Source of the DNA: Bacillus infantis NRRL B-14911
Lineage (GTDB): Bacteria; Bacillota; Bacilli; Bacillales; Cytobacillaceae
Direction of reading: 5' to 3'
Length of the DNA stretch: 64,000 bases
NCBI RefSeq assembly: GCF_000473245.1
Contig: NC_022524.1
Coordinates: forward strand, 3,806,501-3,870,500
The position numbers and the translations under genes are program-made. Under the pieces are notes generated by a model. The model saw only the letters and a program-made list of their open reading frames with translations, was not told the origin of the DNA and ran no database searches. Below, piece after piece: positions 51,711-60,445 of the stretch; position 1 is the first letter of the stretch; every line of letters starts with the position of its first letter.

Positions 51711-51977
51711 ATGTCCGAAAGATTTTTTTTATATGATGATTTAGAAGAAACGAAAACAAGATTCGTCAGTTTTATGGGTGAAAACCAGCGCTTCGACCTC
51801 GCCATTATCCAGTCGTCCCGCTATTATGGAAAGCAGCTTGTCCTTGATATCCAGGGCAGCCGGTTTGCCATCATCGGTCCCGATGACCTGAAAGAAGAAG
51901 GATACCTTGAATTTGCCTTTAAGCTGTCTGAAGAAGATGCGGAAGAGCTGCGGTCATTCTTATATGAAATGATTTAA
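51711..51977 (+). CDS. DUF3055 family protein
   Basis: An 88-residue cytosolic protein starting MSERFFLYDDLEETKTRF, with FMGENQRFDLAII, LVLDIQGSRFAIIGPDDL and an acidic C-terminal helix. This is the pattern of the Firmicute DUF3055 (SAV0927-like) family, of known small alpha/beta fold but no known function. AAGGAGG lies 10 bases before the ATG. Divergent from the EAL gene. Confidence 0.82.
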   Translation: MSERFFLYDDLEETKTRFVSFMGENQRFDLAIIQSSRYYGKQLVLDIQGSRFAIIGPDDLKEEGYLEFAFKLSEEDAEELRSFLYEMI

Positions 51978-52046
51978 TGCCTTTTTGCGCCATCTTGCCC
52001 CTTATATCTTGTGAAGGAATGCAGATACTAGGCAGGAGGTGATAGA

Positions 52047-52337
52047 ATGAGCGATGATAAAGAAAAAGAAACTTATACTGACTTTTCAAACGTGGAGACC
52101 CAGCGCAATTTCCTTGTACCTGAAACGCTTCCGGAAGGTCCTTATGGCTCTCCGAGAGGGAAGGATCAACCTGTCGAGAATAAAAGTACCCCTTGGCGGG
52201 AGGGCCAGCGCTATTACAGCGCCTTTAATTATGAGTTCAAATCCCTCCATCAAAACCTCCCGAGGCAGATGGAGGGGGCCCACCCGACCCATGATGATCC
52301 AGATAAGAATGAAGAGCCGCCATATACCTCAAAATAA
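52047..52337 (+). CDS. Conserved hydrophilic cytosolic protein
   Basis: A 96-residue protein without hydrophobic segment, rich in Pro, Glu, Asp and Tyr (TDFSNVETQRNFLVPE; PEGPYGSPRGKDQPVE; TPWREGQRYYSAFNYEF). It is probably largely disordered. I recall similar short proteins in other Bacillus genomes annotated only as cytosolic proteins; no function. GGAGGTGATAGA precedes the ATG. It is 69 bases after the DUF3055 gene, so both may form one unit that ends at the shared terminator. Confidence 0.75.
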   Translation: MSDDKEKETYTDFSNVETQRNFLVPETLPEGPYGSPRGKDQPVENKSTPWREGQRYYSAFNYEFKSLHQNLPRQMEGAHPTHDDPDKNEEPPYTSK

Positions 52338-52339
52338 GA

Positions 52340-52370
52340 CAAAACAAGAGCCGTTCATCGGCTCTTGTCA
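52340..52370. terminator. Bidirectional terminator before yutD
   Basis: A 10-bp stem ACAAGAGCCG (52344-52353 with 52359-52368), loop TTCAT, between convergent genes, with four T residues on the reverse side. Confidence 0.82.
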
Positions 52371-52643
52371 GGCTTTTATCTTTTTTACAACAAAGTATGG
52401 GCACCCAAAATTGCAATACTCATAAAGATATTCAGTCAGCGTGCTTATCTTCGTATCAAAAGTGGCTTTCTGGTTCTGGTCGTCAAAAAAGCCCCTGAGC
52501 CTCAGCTGCCCATAGCCCCAGTCCCCCACAATATAATCATACTTTGTCAGGATCTCGCTGTACCTTCCTCGGAAGGCCTCTTCATTAAACCCATCTGTTC
52601 TCTCTTCAATCAGCTCATAACAGATATTATTGATGCAAACCAT
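52368..52643 (-). CDS. yutD: YutD family protein (DUF1027)
   Basis: A 91-residue cytosolic protein with the YutD-like core YDYIVGDWGYGQLRLRGFFDD and the C-terminal YLYEYCNFGCPYFVVKK with two conserved Cys. B. subtilis YutD has no fixed function. ATG at 52643 follows GAGAGGTGATAGAC; a GTG at 52652 lies in that site. Divergent from the YutC lipoprotein, as expected from B. subtilis order. Confidence 0.9.
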   Translation of the reverse strand: MVCINNICYELIEERTDGFNEEAFRGRYSEILTKYDYIVGDWGYGQLRLRGFFDDQNQKATFDTKISTLTEYLYEYCNFGCPYFVVKKIKA

Positions 52644-52769
52644 GTCTATCACCTCTCATGTCTCTTTGCCTTTTCCCTTCCTGCTACTTAAATTATAACT
52701 GATTCCCCATCAATTACTAAGAAAAAAAAGTATACACATGGTCATGATAGTAATGAGGGGGTGTTTCAA

Positions 52770-53468
52770 TTGAAGAAGTCCATCATCATAATAGGTATTT
52801 GCAGCCTTTCAGCTCTTGCTGCCTGCCAGAACTTTTCCTCCAAGGATGAAATGTATGAGGAAAGCGGCAATACGATCAACGTGAATGATCAGCGTCCTGA
52901 ATTGTACAACCAGAATTACAGGCGCGGCAATAATATGAGCGAAAGCTATGGTTATGTCCGCCACCAAAGAAGCCCGATCCCGGGAGACAACTCTTCCAAT
53001 GACCATTATGCTGCCATCAACCGGGAGCAGGTTGCCGATATCATCGCCAAATATTGCACAGATGTCCCTAATGTCGATGATGTATCAGCTCTTGTAACGG
53101 ATGAAGAGGTCCTGCTTGTATATGATACAGATTCAAAGGACCGTGCTGAAACAGCAGACCAGGTGAAAAAAATGGCCATGTCAGTCATACCGCGCTGGTA
53201 CCATGTATACGTTTCCGACAACACCAACTTACGCAAAAATGTGGAAAATTATGCGACCATGGATTCAGACAGCCGCAACATGGAATATGCCATCAATGAA
53301 ACGATTAAAGAAATGCTTCAGTCGCCGCAGGGCAGAAAAATGTCCTCAGGCGAAAATGAAAACGGTGAAGCACAGGGTGAAATGAATGACGATACTGATC
53401 ATGACGATATTAGCGAAGCTTTGGACAAAACGAAAGCAAAAAAGGGCAGCAGCCCTCAAATGAAATAA
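52770..53468 (+). CDS. yutC: YhcN/YlaJ-family sporulation lipoprotein YutC
   Basis: A 232-residue lipoprotein. The signal peptide ends in lipobox ALAAC (Cys at about 20). A hydrophilic spacer (30-85) is followed by the YhcN/YlaJ domain (REQVADIIAKYCTDVPNVDDVSALVTDEEVLLVYD in the middle, read in parts) and an acidic Lys/Glu/Asp-rich tail. Homologues are forespore or spore-membrane lipoproteins needed for normal germination or outgrowth. TTG start at 52770, 6 bases after GAGGGGGTG; a GTG at 52761 lies within that site. Confidence 0.87.
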   Translation: MKKSIIIIGICSLSALAACQNFSSKDEMYEESGNTINVNDQRPELYNQNYRRGNNMSESYGYVRHQRSPIPGDNSSNDHYAAINREQVADIIAKYCTDVPNVDDVSALVTDEEVLLVYDTDSKDRAETADQVKKMAMSVIPRWYHVYVSDNTNLRKNVENYATMDSDSRNMEYAINETIKEMLQSPQGRKMSSGENENGEAQGEMNDDTDHDDISEALDKTKAKKGSSPQMK

Positions 53469-53478
53469 TGATATGACT

Positions 53479-53512
53479 GAAAAAGAGTTCAGCAAGCGCT
53501 GAACTCTTTTAC
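53479..53512. terminator. Bidirectional terminator between yutC and lipA
   Basis: A 13-bp perfect stem AAAAGAGTTCAGC (53481-53493 with 53498-53510), loop AAGC. Confidence 0.93.
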
Positions 53513-53534
53513 TATCTTTACCCATTTTCCTGCT

Positions 53535-54455
53535 TTAAGCCTGCTGGACGCTTTGCTCCTCGCCCATCAGCTGCTTTTGCTTCGCTGCAGCGTTGACCTG
53601 CTCATCGGCATGGTAGGAAGAGCGCACCAGAGGGCCTGCCTCGCAATGGCTGAAACCTTTGCTCATGGCAATTTCCTTCAGCTCCTGGAATTCATCCGGA
53701 TGGTAGTATTTCTGGACCTTTATGTGCTTCTTGGTAGGCTGCAGATACTGGCCGATTGTCATGATATCTACATCATGGGCGCGAAGGTCATCCATCGTTG
53801 CGATGATTTCTTCTTTTGTTTCGCCAAGGCCGATCATCAGGCTGGATTTTGTAGGGATATCAGGCTGCATTTCTTTTGCGCGCTTCAGGAATTCCAATGA
53901 GCGCTTATATGTAGCACGTGCACGGACTCTTGGAGTCAGCCTTTCAACCGTTTCTATATTATGGTTCAGGATATCAGGGCGGGCATCCATCAGCATTTTA
54001 AGGTTTTCATAAACACCGCCCATATCTGAAGGCAGCACCTCAATGCTTGTGAATGGGCTCTTGCGGCGGATCGCCCTTACGGTTTCAGCAAATACAGCTG
54101 CGCCTCCGTCCTTAAGGTCATCCCTTGCTACAGCTGTAACAACTGCATGCTTAAGGTTCATCAGGGCAACAGAGTCTGCCACTCTTTCCGGCTCCTGTAA
54201 GTCCAGCTCATTCGGAAGGCCTGTTTTAACCGCACAAAAACGGCATGCACGTGTGCATACGCCACCCAGGATCATGAAAGTTGCCGTTCTTCTGACTGCC
54301 CAGCATTCATGAATATTCGGACACTTTGCTTCCTCACAGACGGTATGAAGGTTTTTTTCCCTCATCATTTTTTTGAGGCCATTGTAATTTTCATTCGTAT
54401 TTAATTTTATTTTCAGCCATTCAGGCTTGCGGATATATTCTTCTTTTTGGCTCAC
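53535..54455 (-). CDS. lipA: Lipoyl synthase
   Basis: A 306-residue radical SAM enzyme that inserts two sulfurs into octanoyl groups on GcvH and E2 subunits. The auxiliary [4Fe-4S] cluster ligands are [12 protein letters not shown] (C40, C45, C51) and the radical SAM cluster is CTRACRFC (C67, C71, C74). The C-terminal RSSYHADE holds the serine ligand to the auxiliary cluster. Start GTG at 54455, 4 bases after GGAGTGGG, gives an N-terminus like B. subtilis LipA (YutB); ATG 54473 would place that site inside the gene. It stands alone, divergent from lytH. Confidence 0.97.
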   Translation of the reverse strand: MSQKEEYIRKPEWLKIKLNTNENYNGLKKMMREKNLHTVCEEAKCPNIHECWAVRRTATFMILGGVCTRACRFCAVKTGLPNELDLQEPERVADSVALMNLKHAVVTAVARDDLKDGGAAVFAETVRAIRRKSPFTSIEVLPSDMGGVYENLKMLMDARPDILNHNIETVERLTPRVRARATYKRSLEFLKRAKEMQPDIPTKSSLMIGLGETKEEIIATMDDLRAHDVDIMTIGQYLQPTKKHIKVQKYYHPDEFQELKEIAMSKGFSHCEAGPLVRSSYHADEQVNAAAKQKQLMGEEQSVQQA

Positions 54456-54643
54456 TATTCCCACTCCATCCATTCAATCTTGTCCCCAGAAAACCGGACT
54501 GATTTAGACTTCATGATGTCACTTTAACATAATGAAGAAGGCAGAACAAGCCATTCCTCTCATCATTACCATTAATTGATATAGATGAAAAGGCGCGCTC
54601 TTTCACAAACTAAACTGCAAACAAGACCGAAAGGAAGGTTTCC

Positions 54644-55636
54644 ATGCGCATACTTTTGACCCTTCTGCTGCTGTTCTCCCTTTATCCGGCCAGGACAGAT
54701 GCGGCTGAGAGCACGGATCTGGCGGAGATTTACAGCAAAAGAATGCAATTATACAAGAATACTGAGGCCATCACCAATATACCCTGGTATTATTTGGCGG
54801 CTGTCGACCAGTATGAGCGCAGCATCCGCAAGGCGCGCCGGGACCTCCCGAAAGCAGAGGGACTGACAGGAATTTATTTTAAGCCGGAAGAATGGGCCGG
54901 CCTGTTAAACCCTGATCTGGAGGACGATCATCCTGCTTCCATCCAATTTTTCGGAGGCATGGGAGTCGATGGCAATGGTGATGGCAAAGCTTCATTGAAG
55001 GATGACCAGGATGTCATTTATGCTTTTGCCCACTTTCTTCTTTCTTATGGAGTTGACCATGATAATATAAAAATTGGGTTATGGGATTATTATAAACGGG
55101 ATAAAACCGTCGGGATCATCATAGGGCATGCTGAGATCTATAAACACTTCGGCCGGCTGGACCTTGACGGCCATGCCTTTCCCGTTCCTTTCAGAAGCAA
55201 TCACAGCTACAAAAATACCTGGGGGGATGCAAGGGGCTGGGGAGGCAGAAGGATTCATGAAGGAACAGATATTTTTGCCGACTACGGCGTCCCCGTGAGG
55301 GCCACCAGCTACGGCATTATAGAAATGAAAGGCTGGAACAAGTATGGCGGCTGGAGAATCGGCATCCGGGATATCAATAATAACTATCATTATTTTGCCC
55401 ATTTGAGCGGCTTTGCTAAGGATTTGAAAGCAGGGCAGATTGTTGAACCGGGCATGCTGATCGGGGGTGTAGGCAGCTCCGGCTATGGCCCGCCGGGAAC
55501 ATCCGGGAAGTTCCCGCCTCATCTTCACTACGGAATGTACAAAGACAATGGGTATACGGAATGGTCCTACGATCCTTATCCGCACCTAAGGCTGTGGGAG
55601 AGGCAGGATAAGATTCAGTCCCGGAAAAAGAAGTAA
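54644..55636 (+). CDS. lytH: L-Ala-D-Glu peptidase LytH (sporulation, YunA)
   Basis: A 330-residue exported M23-family peptidase. Signal peptide at 1-20. The C-terminal LytM/M23 domain has the zinc motifs RIHEGTDIFADYG (H-x3-D) and HLHYG (second His pair). A central EF-like VDGNGDGKASLKD loop (about 108-120) may bind calcium. B. subtilis LytH trims stem peptides during cortex formation, giving single L-alanine side chains. AAAGGAAGG precedes the ATG. Ends at a bidirectional terminator. Confidence 0.92.
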   Translation: MRILLTLLLLFSLYPARTDAAESTDLAEIYSKRMQLYKNTEAITNIPWYYLAAVDQYERSIRKARRDLPKAEGLTGIYFKPEEWAGLLNPDLEDDHPASIQFFGGMGVDGNGDGKASLKDDQDVIYAFAHFLLSYGVDHDNIKIGLWDYYKRDKTVGIIIGHAEIYKHFGRLDLDGHAFPVPFRSNHSYKNTWGDARGWGGRRIHEGTDIFADYGVPVRATSYGIIEMKGWNKYGGWRIGIRDINNNYHYFAHLSGFAKDLKAGQIVEPGMLIGGVGSSGYGPPGTSGKFPPHLHYGMYKDNGYTEWSYDPYPHLRLWERQDKIQSRKKK

Positions 55637-55665
55637 GGGTCGGAACCATTGTGCCCGGATAATAA

Positions 55666-55699
55666 ATAAAGGCTGCCGAAAAGATTCGGCAGCCTTTGC
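55666..55699. terminator. Bidirectional terminator between lytH and metS
   Basis: A 13-bp perfect stem AAAGGCTGCCGAA (55668-55680 with 55685-55697), loop AAGA. Confidence 0.92.
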
Positions 55700-55701
55700 T
55701 T

Positions 55702-55806
55702 TCATGACTTTTTTGCTTTTGAAACTGCAAAGGAAATGCTTGCAGCAAGTCCTCCCCAAATGATAAGCATCCCAACGATCATCATTGTTATTGCACTAGC
55801 AGACAT
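55702..55806 (-). CDS. metS: MetS-type small subunit of NSS transporter
   Basis: A 34-residue single-span protein (MSASAITMMIVGMLIIWGG, then LAASISFAVSKAKKS) typical of the NSS-associated MetS subunit first described with the MetP methionine/alanine importer of Corynebacterium. The ATG overlaps the stop of the upstream transporter (TAATG), so translation is coupled, with GGGGG upstream. It is too short for usual gene finders. Its role is to support uptake by the transporter. Confidence 0.88.
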   Translation of the reverse strand: MSASAITMMIVGMLIIWGGLAASISFAVSKAKKS

Positions 55807-57317
55807 TATTGAGAAACCCCCTTCTTATCCGGGACAGAAATGGTGCCTTTATCCCACTTGAATGCCATGAAGATGAATCCGAGTACAATGGCGCCGACCG
55901 CGACCGCCCATCCTGAATAGATGATAAAGCCTGTCGGGTAGCCCTCGTAATTGTCCTTGATATTAGTGTAGATATTCTGGATCATCATATAGCCAAGGAT
56001 CAGCGGTGTAATAACAGTCAGACAGATCCTCCACCACGCGCCTAGAAGGATATCTGAGACGCTGTCCGCATGCGACTGGATGCTTTTCAGCTCCCTCAGC
56101 ACCCATGCAATCACGACAACCTCTACAAGGCCTGCAAGAGCTACACCGAACTGGTTGATGAAGTAATCAGCTGCATCAAGGAAATAGAGGCCGCTGTCTG
56201 TCGCAAACAATACGGAAATGATGGCAGAAGCCCCGCCTCCAAATAATACTGCTTTTGTACGGGACACTTTGAACTTATCCTGTACACCGGCAACAAAAGT
56301 TTCCACGATTGAGATGAGTGATGTAAGACCTGCAAGGACCAGGCATAGGAAGAAGAAGAAGCCAAACAGTCCGTTTAAAGCAGGGAATTCACTAATGATC
56401 TGCGGGAATACCACGAAAGCAAGGCCCACACCTGAACTAACAACCTCATTGATTGGCACGCCTTGCTGTGCAGCCATGAAGCCCAGTGCAGCAAAGACGC
56501 CGATCCCGGCGAGAAGCTCAAACCCGGAATTTGCAAATCCAGTGATGAATGCACTGTTTGTCAGATCCGTCTTCTTTGGAAGATAGCTGGAGTACGTGAT
56601 CATGATCGCAAATCCGATTGATAAGCTGAAGAAGATCTGGCCATATGCGGCCACCCATACTCCAGGATCTGCAATCTTGCTCCAATCCGGCTTGAAGAAT
56701 GCATCAAGCCCCTGGACAGCTCCATCAAGTGTCAGCGCGCGAACAACAATGATTAAAAATAAGATAACAAGGGCTGGAATAAAGATTTTGTTCGCTACTT
56801 CTATCCCTTTTTTCACGCCTTTAAACAGTACGCCAAGAGTAATGAGCCATACAAGGATCAATGGGAAGAATACGCCTGGGACGATCGTGCTGATTGATCC
56901 CGGTGCATCTGAAAGCTTAAGATATTCTCCGAAAAAGAAACCGTTCGGGTCATCTCCCCAATTCTGGTTAAAGGAAAACCCTGCAAATGACATGGCCCAC
57001 GCAATGATGACCGCATAATATGTGGAGATGACAAAGGAAACAGCTACCTGCCACCAGCCGAGCCATTCAAATTTTTTGTTCAGCCTTGCATACGTAAGCG
57101 GAGCGGAGCCGCGGTACTTATGGCCCAGTGTAAATTCAAGGATGAGAATTGGGATCCCTGCTGTCAGAAGTGCAAACAGATAAGGAAAGAAGAAAGCTCC
57201 TCCTCCATTATCATACGCCACGGCAGGGAATCTCCATATATTCCCCAGCCCGATCGCTGATCCGACAGCTGCCATAATGAAACCTGCTCTCGTTCCCCAT
57301 TGAGGACGATTATCCAT
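55806..57317 (-). CDS. NSS-family Na+-dependent amino acid transporter
   Basis: A 503-residue LeuT-fold symporter with about 12 transmembrane helices. TM1 has the signature AAVGSAIGLGNIWRFP with the unwound Gly-containing segment, and NGGGAFFFPYL follows. SLSIGFAIMITYSSYLP corresponds to TM6, with TM8 near LAGLTSLISIVET. The paired MetS-type gene suggests methionine and alanine or another neutral amino acid as substrate. ATG at 57317 behind AATGGGGGT. A textbook sigma-A promoter lies about 100 bases upstream. No attenuator or riboswitch was recognised in the leader. Confidence 0.92.
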   Translation of the reverse strand: MDNRPQWGTRAGFIMAAVGSAIGLGNIWRFPAVAYDNGGGAFFFPYLFALLTAGIPILILEFTLGHKYRGSAPLTYARLNKKFEWLGWWQVAVSFVISTYYAVIIAWAMSFAGFSFNQNWGDDPNGFFFGEYLKLSDAPGSISTIVPGVFFPLILVWLITLGVLFKGVKKGIEVANKIFIPALVILFLIIVVRALTLDGAVQGLDAFFKPDWSKIADPGVWVAAYGQIFFSLSIGFAIMITYSSYLPKKTDLTNSAFITGFANSGFELLAGIGVFAALGFMAAQQGVPINEVVSSGVGLAFVVFPQIISEFPALNGLFGFFFFLCLVLAGLTSLISIVETFVAGVQDKFKVSRTKAVLFGGGASAIISVLFATDSGLYFLDAADYFINQFGVALAGLVEVVVIAWVLRELKSIQSHADSVSDILLGAWWRICLTVITPLILGYMMIQNIYTNIKDNYEGYPTGFIIYSGWAVAVGAIVLGFIFMAFKWDKGTISVPDKKGVSQ

Positions 57318-57417
57318 AATTCAATTTACCCCCATTTCATTTCCAGTTCTTTTGAAATGCACGTCTCAAGAGTTGGAAACTTTTATATTTTCTGATTTTT
57401 TAGTATAATCTAAACAT

Positions 57418-57446
57418 AGTATAGCCACATTTCCCTACGGTGTCAA
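57418..57446 (-). promoter_or_regulatory. Sigma-A promoter of the NSS-metS operon
   Basis: Reverse-strand TTGACA (perfect), exactly 17 bases, TATACT. It lies in the 330-bp gap 57318-57647, which has no gene. Confidence 0.88.
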
Positions 57447-57611
57447 AGCTTTATTTTTTGAAAATTATTATTTTTAAATAATAACTCCCAAGCCCCTTAA
57501 TGCCCATCCACCTCCTTAATATACTAATATTCCCCCGCCGGATAGACTATCCATGAAATTCTGGCATTTTCATATAAATCGTTTTTCAGAATGCACTTTC
57601 CAATGGCAATT

Positions 57612-57642
57612 AAAAAAGAGGCACCCTATGCGGGATGCCTCT
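57612..57642 (-). terminator. Terminator of the NhaC-family gene
   Basis: Reverse-strand hairpin GAGGCA(T)CC / GG(G)TGCCTC followed by six T residues, right after the stop. Confidence 0.9.
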
Positions 57643-57647
57643 CAATA

Positions 57648-59222
57648 TCAATCTGTAAATTCAGCAGATGTTCCCTGCCCGCGCCCCGCAATGAAGGCAA
57701 AGGCAGCTAAAAGGACTGCCACTGAAATTAAAGCAAAAATGGTGCTGCCGGTAAATCCGATCACCAGGTATCCCACAGCTGCGATCAGCGCTGATATGAG
57801 TGCATACGGCAGCTGAGTCAGCACATGGTCGATATGGTTGCACCCGGCCCCTGTGGATGAAAGGATGGTTGTATCTGAAATAGGAGAACAGTGGTCTCCA
57901 AATACCGCTCCAGCCAAAACGGCTGCCATTGCAGGCAGAAGAAGCGAAATATCGGTCGCTGCTACAACGTCGCCGGCAATAGGAAGCAGGATGCCAAAGG
58001 AGCCCCATGATGTTCCTGTACTGAATGCCATGATCCCTGCAATCACAAACAATATGATTGGCAGCAGTGAAAGGCTTATATTGCTGTTTTCCACGACACC
58101 TGCAAGATAGGTCCCGGTTTCCAGCTGGCCGATCAGATCAACAATCGCCCAGGCAAAGATCAAAATATAGACCGCAGGGAGCATGGATTTAACTCCTTCC
58201 CAGATCCCTTTTCCGAAAACGCCTGCACTTACTCCCTTCAATACGACAGCCTGGCGAAGGAACAGCAGCAGTGTGAGAGCAAGCCCAATCAGGCTTCCGA
58301 TGATCAGGGATTTCGCTACATCGGTATTTTCGAAGATCTTCAGGATCGTTGCGCTTCCCTCTGTTGCTGTGTATCCAGTCCAGACCATGCTGCCGACTGT
58401 TCCGAAAATCAACGCAATGATCGGCCAGACAAGATCTCCGACTGACCCGGTTGTGCTTGTTGGAAGATCATCCTTCAGCTCTCCAGGAGCAGGCTTATCA
58501 GGATCCAGAACCAGTCCTTCTTTTACAGCCCGCTCTTCATGGGCTTTCATCGGCCCGATTTGGATATTCCTGAATGCCACAATGAATACCATGGCAAGAG
58601 CAGTCCATACATAAAGGTTCATCGGCACCATCTGCATGAAAGCTGAGAATGCCGAGTATTCTGTCACCCCATGACCGGCAAGGATCGTCCCGATAAGGGC
58701 AATAATATAGGCGCCCCAGCTTGAAACAGGGGAAACGACACATACCGGAGCAGATGTAGAATCAATCAGATACGCAAGCTTTGCCCTTGAAACTTTATGC
58801 CGGTCCGTTATCGGCCGTGAGATCTGGCCGACCGCCAGTGCATTGAAATAATCATCTATGAAAATAATGATGCCAAGCACTGCACCGACAAGCTGGGCTC
58901 CAGCCCGGGTTTTCACCCGTTTCATCGCCCATTCCCCGAATGCGCGGCTTCCTCCGGAAATGTTGATAAAAGCGGTAATGATGCCAAGAACCAGCAAAAA
59001 TAAAATAATATATACATTCCAGGTATTCAGGGCTCCTTCAGCCACAAAAATGCCTTTGACGGCCTCCCAGATGATGCTCAGGGTTTTCCCGATGCCAAAG
59101 TCGGCAAGCAGGAAGGCAGCGGTTATAATCCCGACACCTAAAGATAACAATACTCTTCTTGTCAGAACGACCATTAAAATGGCCACAAGCGGCGGCAAAA
59201 GTGAAAATATCGTGTTTGCCAA
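57648..59222 (-). CDS. NhaC-family transporter under lysine riboswitch (predicted lysine transporter)
   Basis: A 524-residue membrane protein of the Na+/H+ antiporter NhaC superfamily, with about 13 hydrophobic helices. Conserved regions: FIDDYFNALAVGQISRPITDRHKVSRAKLAYLID, the SSWGAYIIALIG stretch, and AGAVFGDHCSPISDTTILSS near the C-terminus (read in parts). A lysine (L-box) riboswitch with its terminator lies directly upstream, so lysine represses it. That makes a lysine transporter more likely than a plain Na+/H+ antiporter, as predicted earlier for L-box-linked NhaC proteins in Firmicutes. TTG start behind AAGGAGGAGGAG. Confidence 0.9.
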   Translation of the reverse strand: MANTIFSLLPPLVAILMVVLTRRVLLSLGVGIITAAFLLADFGIGKTLSIIWEAVKGIFVAEGALNTWNVYIILFLLVLGIITAFINISGGSRAFGEWAMKRVKTRAGAQLVGAVLGIIIFIDDYFNALAVGQISRPITDRHKVSRAKLAYLIDSTSAPVCVVSPVSSWGAYIIALIGTILAGHGVTEYSAFSAFMQMVPMNLYVWTALAMVFIVAFRNIQIGPMKAHEERAVKEGLVLDPDKPAPGELKDDLPTSTTGSVGDLVWPIIALIFGTVGSMVWTGYTATEGSATILKIFENTDVAKSLIIGSLIGLALTLLLFLRQAVVLKGVSAGVFGKGIWEGVKSMLPAVYILIFAWAIVDLIGQLETGTYLAGVVENSNISLSLLPIILFVIAGIMAFSTGTSWGSFGILLPIAGDVVAATDISLLLPAMAAVLAGAVFGDHCSPISDTTILSSTGAGCNHIDHVLTQLPYALISALIAAVGYLVIGFTGSTIFALISVAVLLAAFAFIAGRGQGTSAEFTD

Positions 59223-59304
59223 TTTCTCTCCTCCTCCTTGTATGATGACAGGGGGGAACTTCCAGACGAAGATGCAGTTTCAGCTGCTGTGCAGCTGCAG
59301 ATAA

Positions 59305-59575
59305 TAAAAAAGAGCAATGATAGAAAATCCATCATTACTCTTTCTAAGTAATAGGTTTCTCCATCACGATCTGTAGCTCCCCATTATAAGGCTTTTCTAA
59401 GCATATACCTGCTTTGCCTTTATAATGACAGTGCTGCCCTTCTTCAAAGCAGCCCCAGCAATGGAATGCGGACACATGTCAATTGCTTCGGCAAAAATTC
59501 CCTTTCTGATGCGGTCAACGTTGTCATCCTCGCACATCTTACTCTTGAATTTTGCACCTCTACCCCACCGGATAT
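59305..59575 (-). ncRNA. Lysine riboswitch (L-box) with intrinsic terminator
   Basis: Reverse-strand leader with all L-box consensus blocks in order: AGAGGTGC, TTCAAGAGTA, AAGGGAA, GCCGAAGCAA, TTGCTGGGGCTGC, GGGCAGCACTGTCA and a closing GGAGCTAC that pairs with GTAG of the first block (P1). The aptamer spans about 59370-59575. It is followed by a terminator stem AAGAGTAATGAT / ATCATTGCTCTT with six T residues (about 59310-59343), so lysine binding should stop transcription before the NhaC gene. Strong match to the B. subtilis lysC leader pattern. Confidence 0.95.
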
Positions 59576-59601
59576 GATAAGGTCATATTAATTTCTATAA
59601 T

Positions 59602-59630
59602 ACTATAACAGGCACCCTTCTTTTTAGCAA
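59602..59630 (-). promoter_or_regulatory. Promoter of the lysine-riboswitch transcript
   Basis: Reverse-strand TTGCTA, 17 bases, TATAGT with extended TGT; about 30 bases upstream of the aptamer and just after the yunB stop. Confidence 0.82.
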
Positions 59631-59635
59631 ATCCA

Positions 59636-60385
59636 TTAATTAGCAGGCAGCTCAATGGAAGGGGCAGAATCACCGCCGCCCCCGTTATAGAATTGGGGCA
59701 CATCTCCCGGTATTATTCCTATCGCGACAGGGACATCCTCCTGCACGGTGATTATTTTGGTGGCAAACGGTATGATAATCTGTACCTGGACATCCAGGCG
59801 GACGAGCACTTCCACGTACACATTATTGATTCCATGATCTTCTCTTTTGGTGATGAAATTAGAAGTTACCGACCCAACAGAGTTAAATTTGACCGGGATA
59901 CGGGGTCCGAGATTTCCCAAGAGCGCATTTTTGGTTGCCTGGCCCAATGGCACATAATAAATGATTCCATTTGCTGATTTTGAACCCTTTGTTTCAATCT
60001 CTATGTCCGTGAATGATTCCAATGATGAGAGGTCTCCCTGTTCAGATTTTTTTATATTGTCCTGAACAAGTTCCGTTACCTCTGCCTTCACACGATTAAG
60101 CTTTTCAGTATTAATGGTAATGACAGAGCCATCGCCGCTTTTAACAAACATGTCCTCAAGGTCCATTACATTCGTGATTTTTTTGTTGATGGCATTGTTA
60201 ATGACCAGCGATGCGATTTTCCTCGTCTGAGAGTCAGCGTAGCTCATCAGGGTAGGTTCAAGCCCCTTATTGATGATCCATATTCCGGCTGCGGTCGAGA
60301 ACATAAAAAACACAAAAGTCAGCAGAAAAACATACCGGAAAGGAAGCGGGCCTTTCCTTGGGAGCCGGCCGCCGAATTTAGCCAA
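59636..60385 (-). CDS. yunB: Sporulation protein YunB
   Basis: A 249-residue protein with an N-terminal transmembrane helix (about 17-38) and an extracytoplasmic domain. Conserved parts: YADSQTRKIASLVINNAINKKI, YYVPLGQATKNALLGNLGPRIPVK (read in parts) and a Gly/Asp-rich C-terminus. B. subtilis yunB (254 residues) belongs to the sigma-E mother-cell regulon and is needed for full sporulation. TTG start at 60385 behind AAAGGGGGG. The lysine-riboswitch promoter begins at its 3' end. Confidence 0.92.
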   Translation of the reverse strand: MAKFGGRLPRKGPLPFRYVFLLTFVFFMFSTAAGIWIINKGLEPTLMSYADSQTRKIASLVINNAINKKITNVMDLEDMFVKSGDGSVITINTEKLNRVKAEVTELVQDNIKKSEQGDLSSLESFTDIEIETKGSKSANGIIYYVPLGQATKNALLGNLGPRIPVKFNSVGSVTSNFITKREDHGINNVYVEVLVRLDVQVQIIIPFATKIITVQEDVPVAIGIIPGDVPQFYNGGGGDSAPSIELPAN

Positions 60386-60445
60386 AGCAAATCCCCCCTT
60401 TACAAGCTATATGTATGCTGCAAAGGGGGGAACTAGCAGAAAAAC

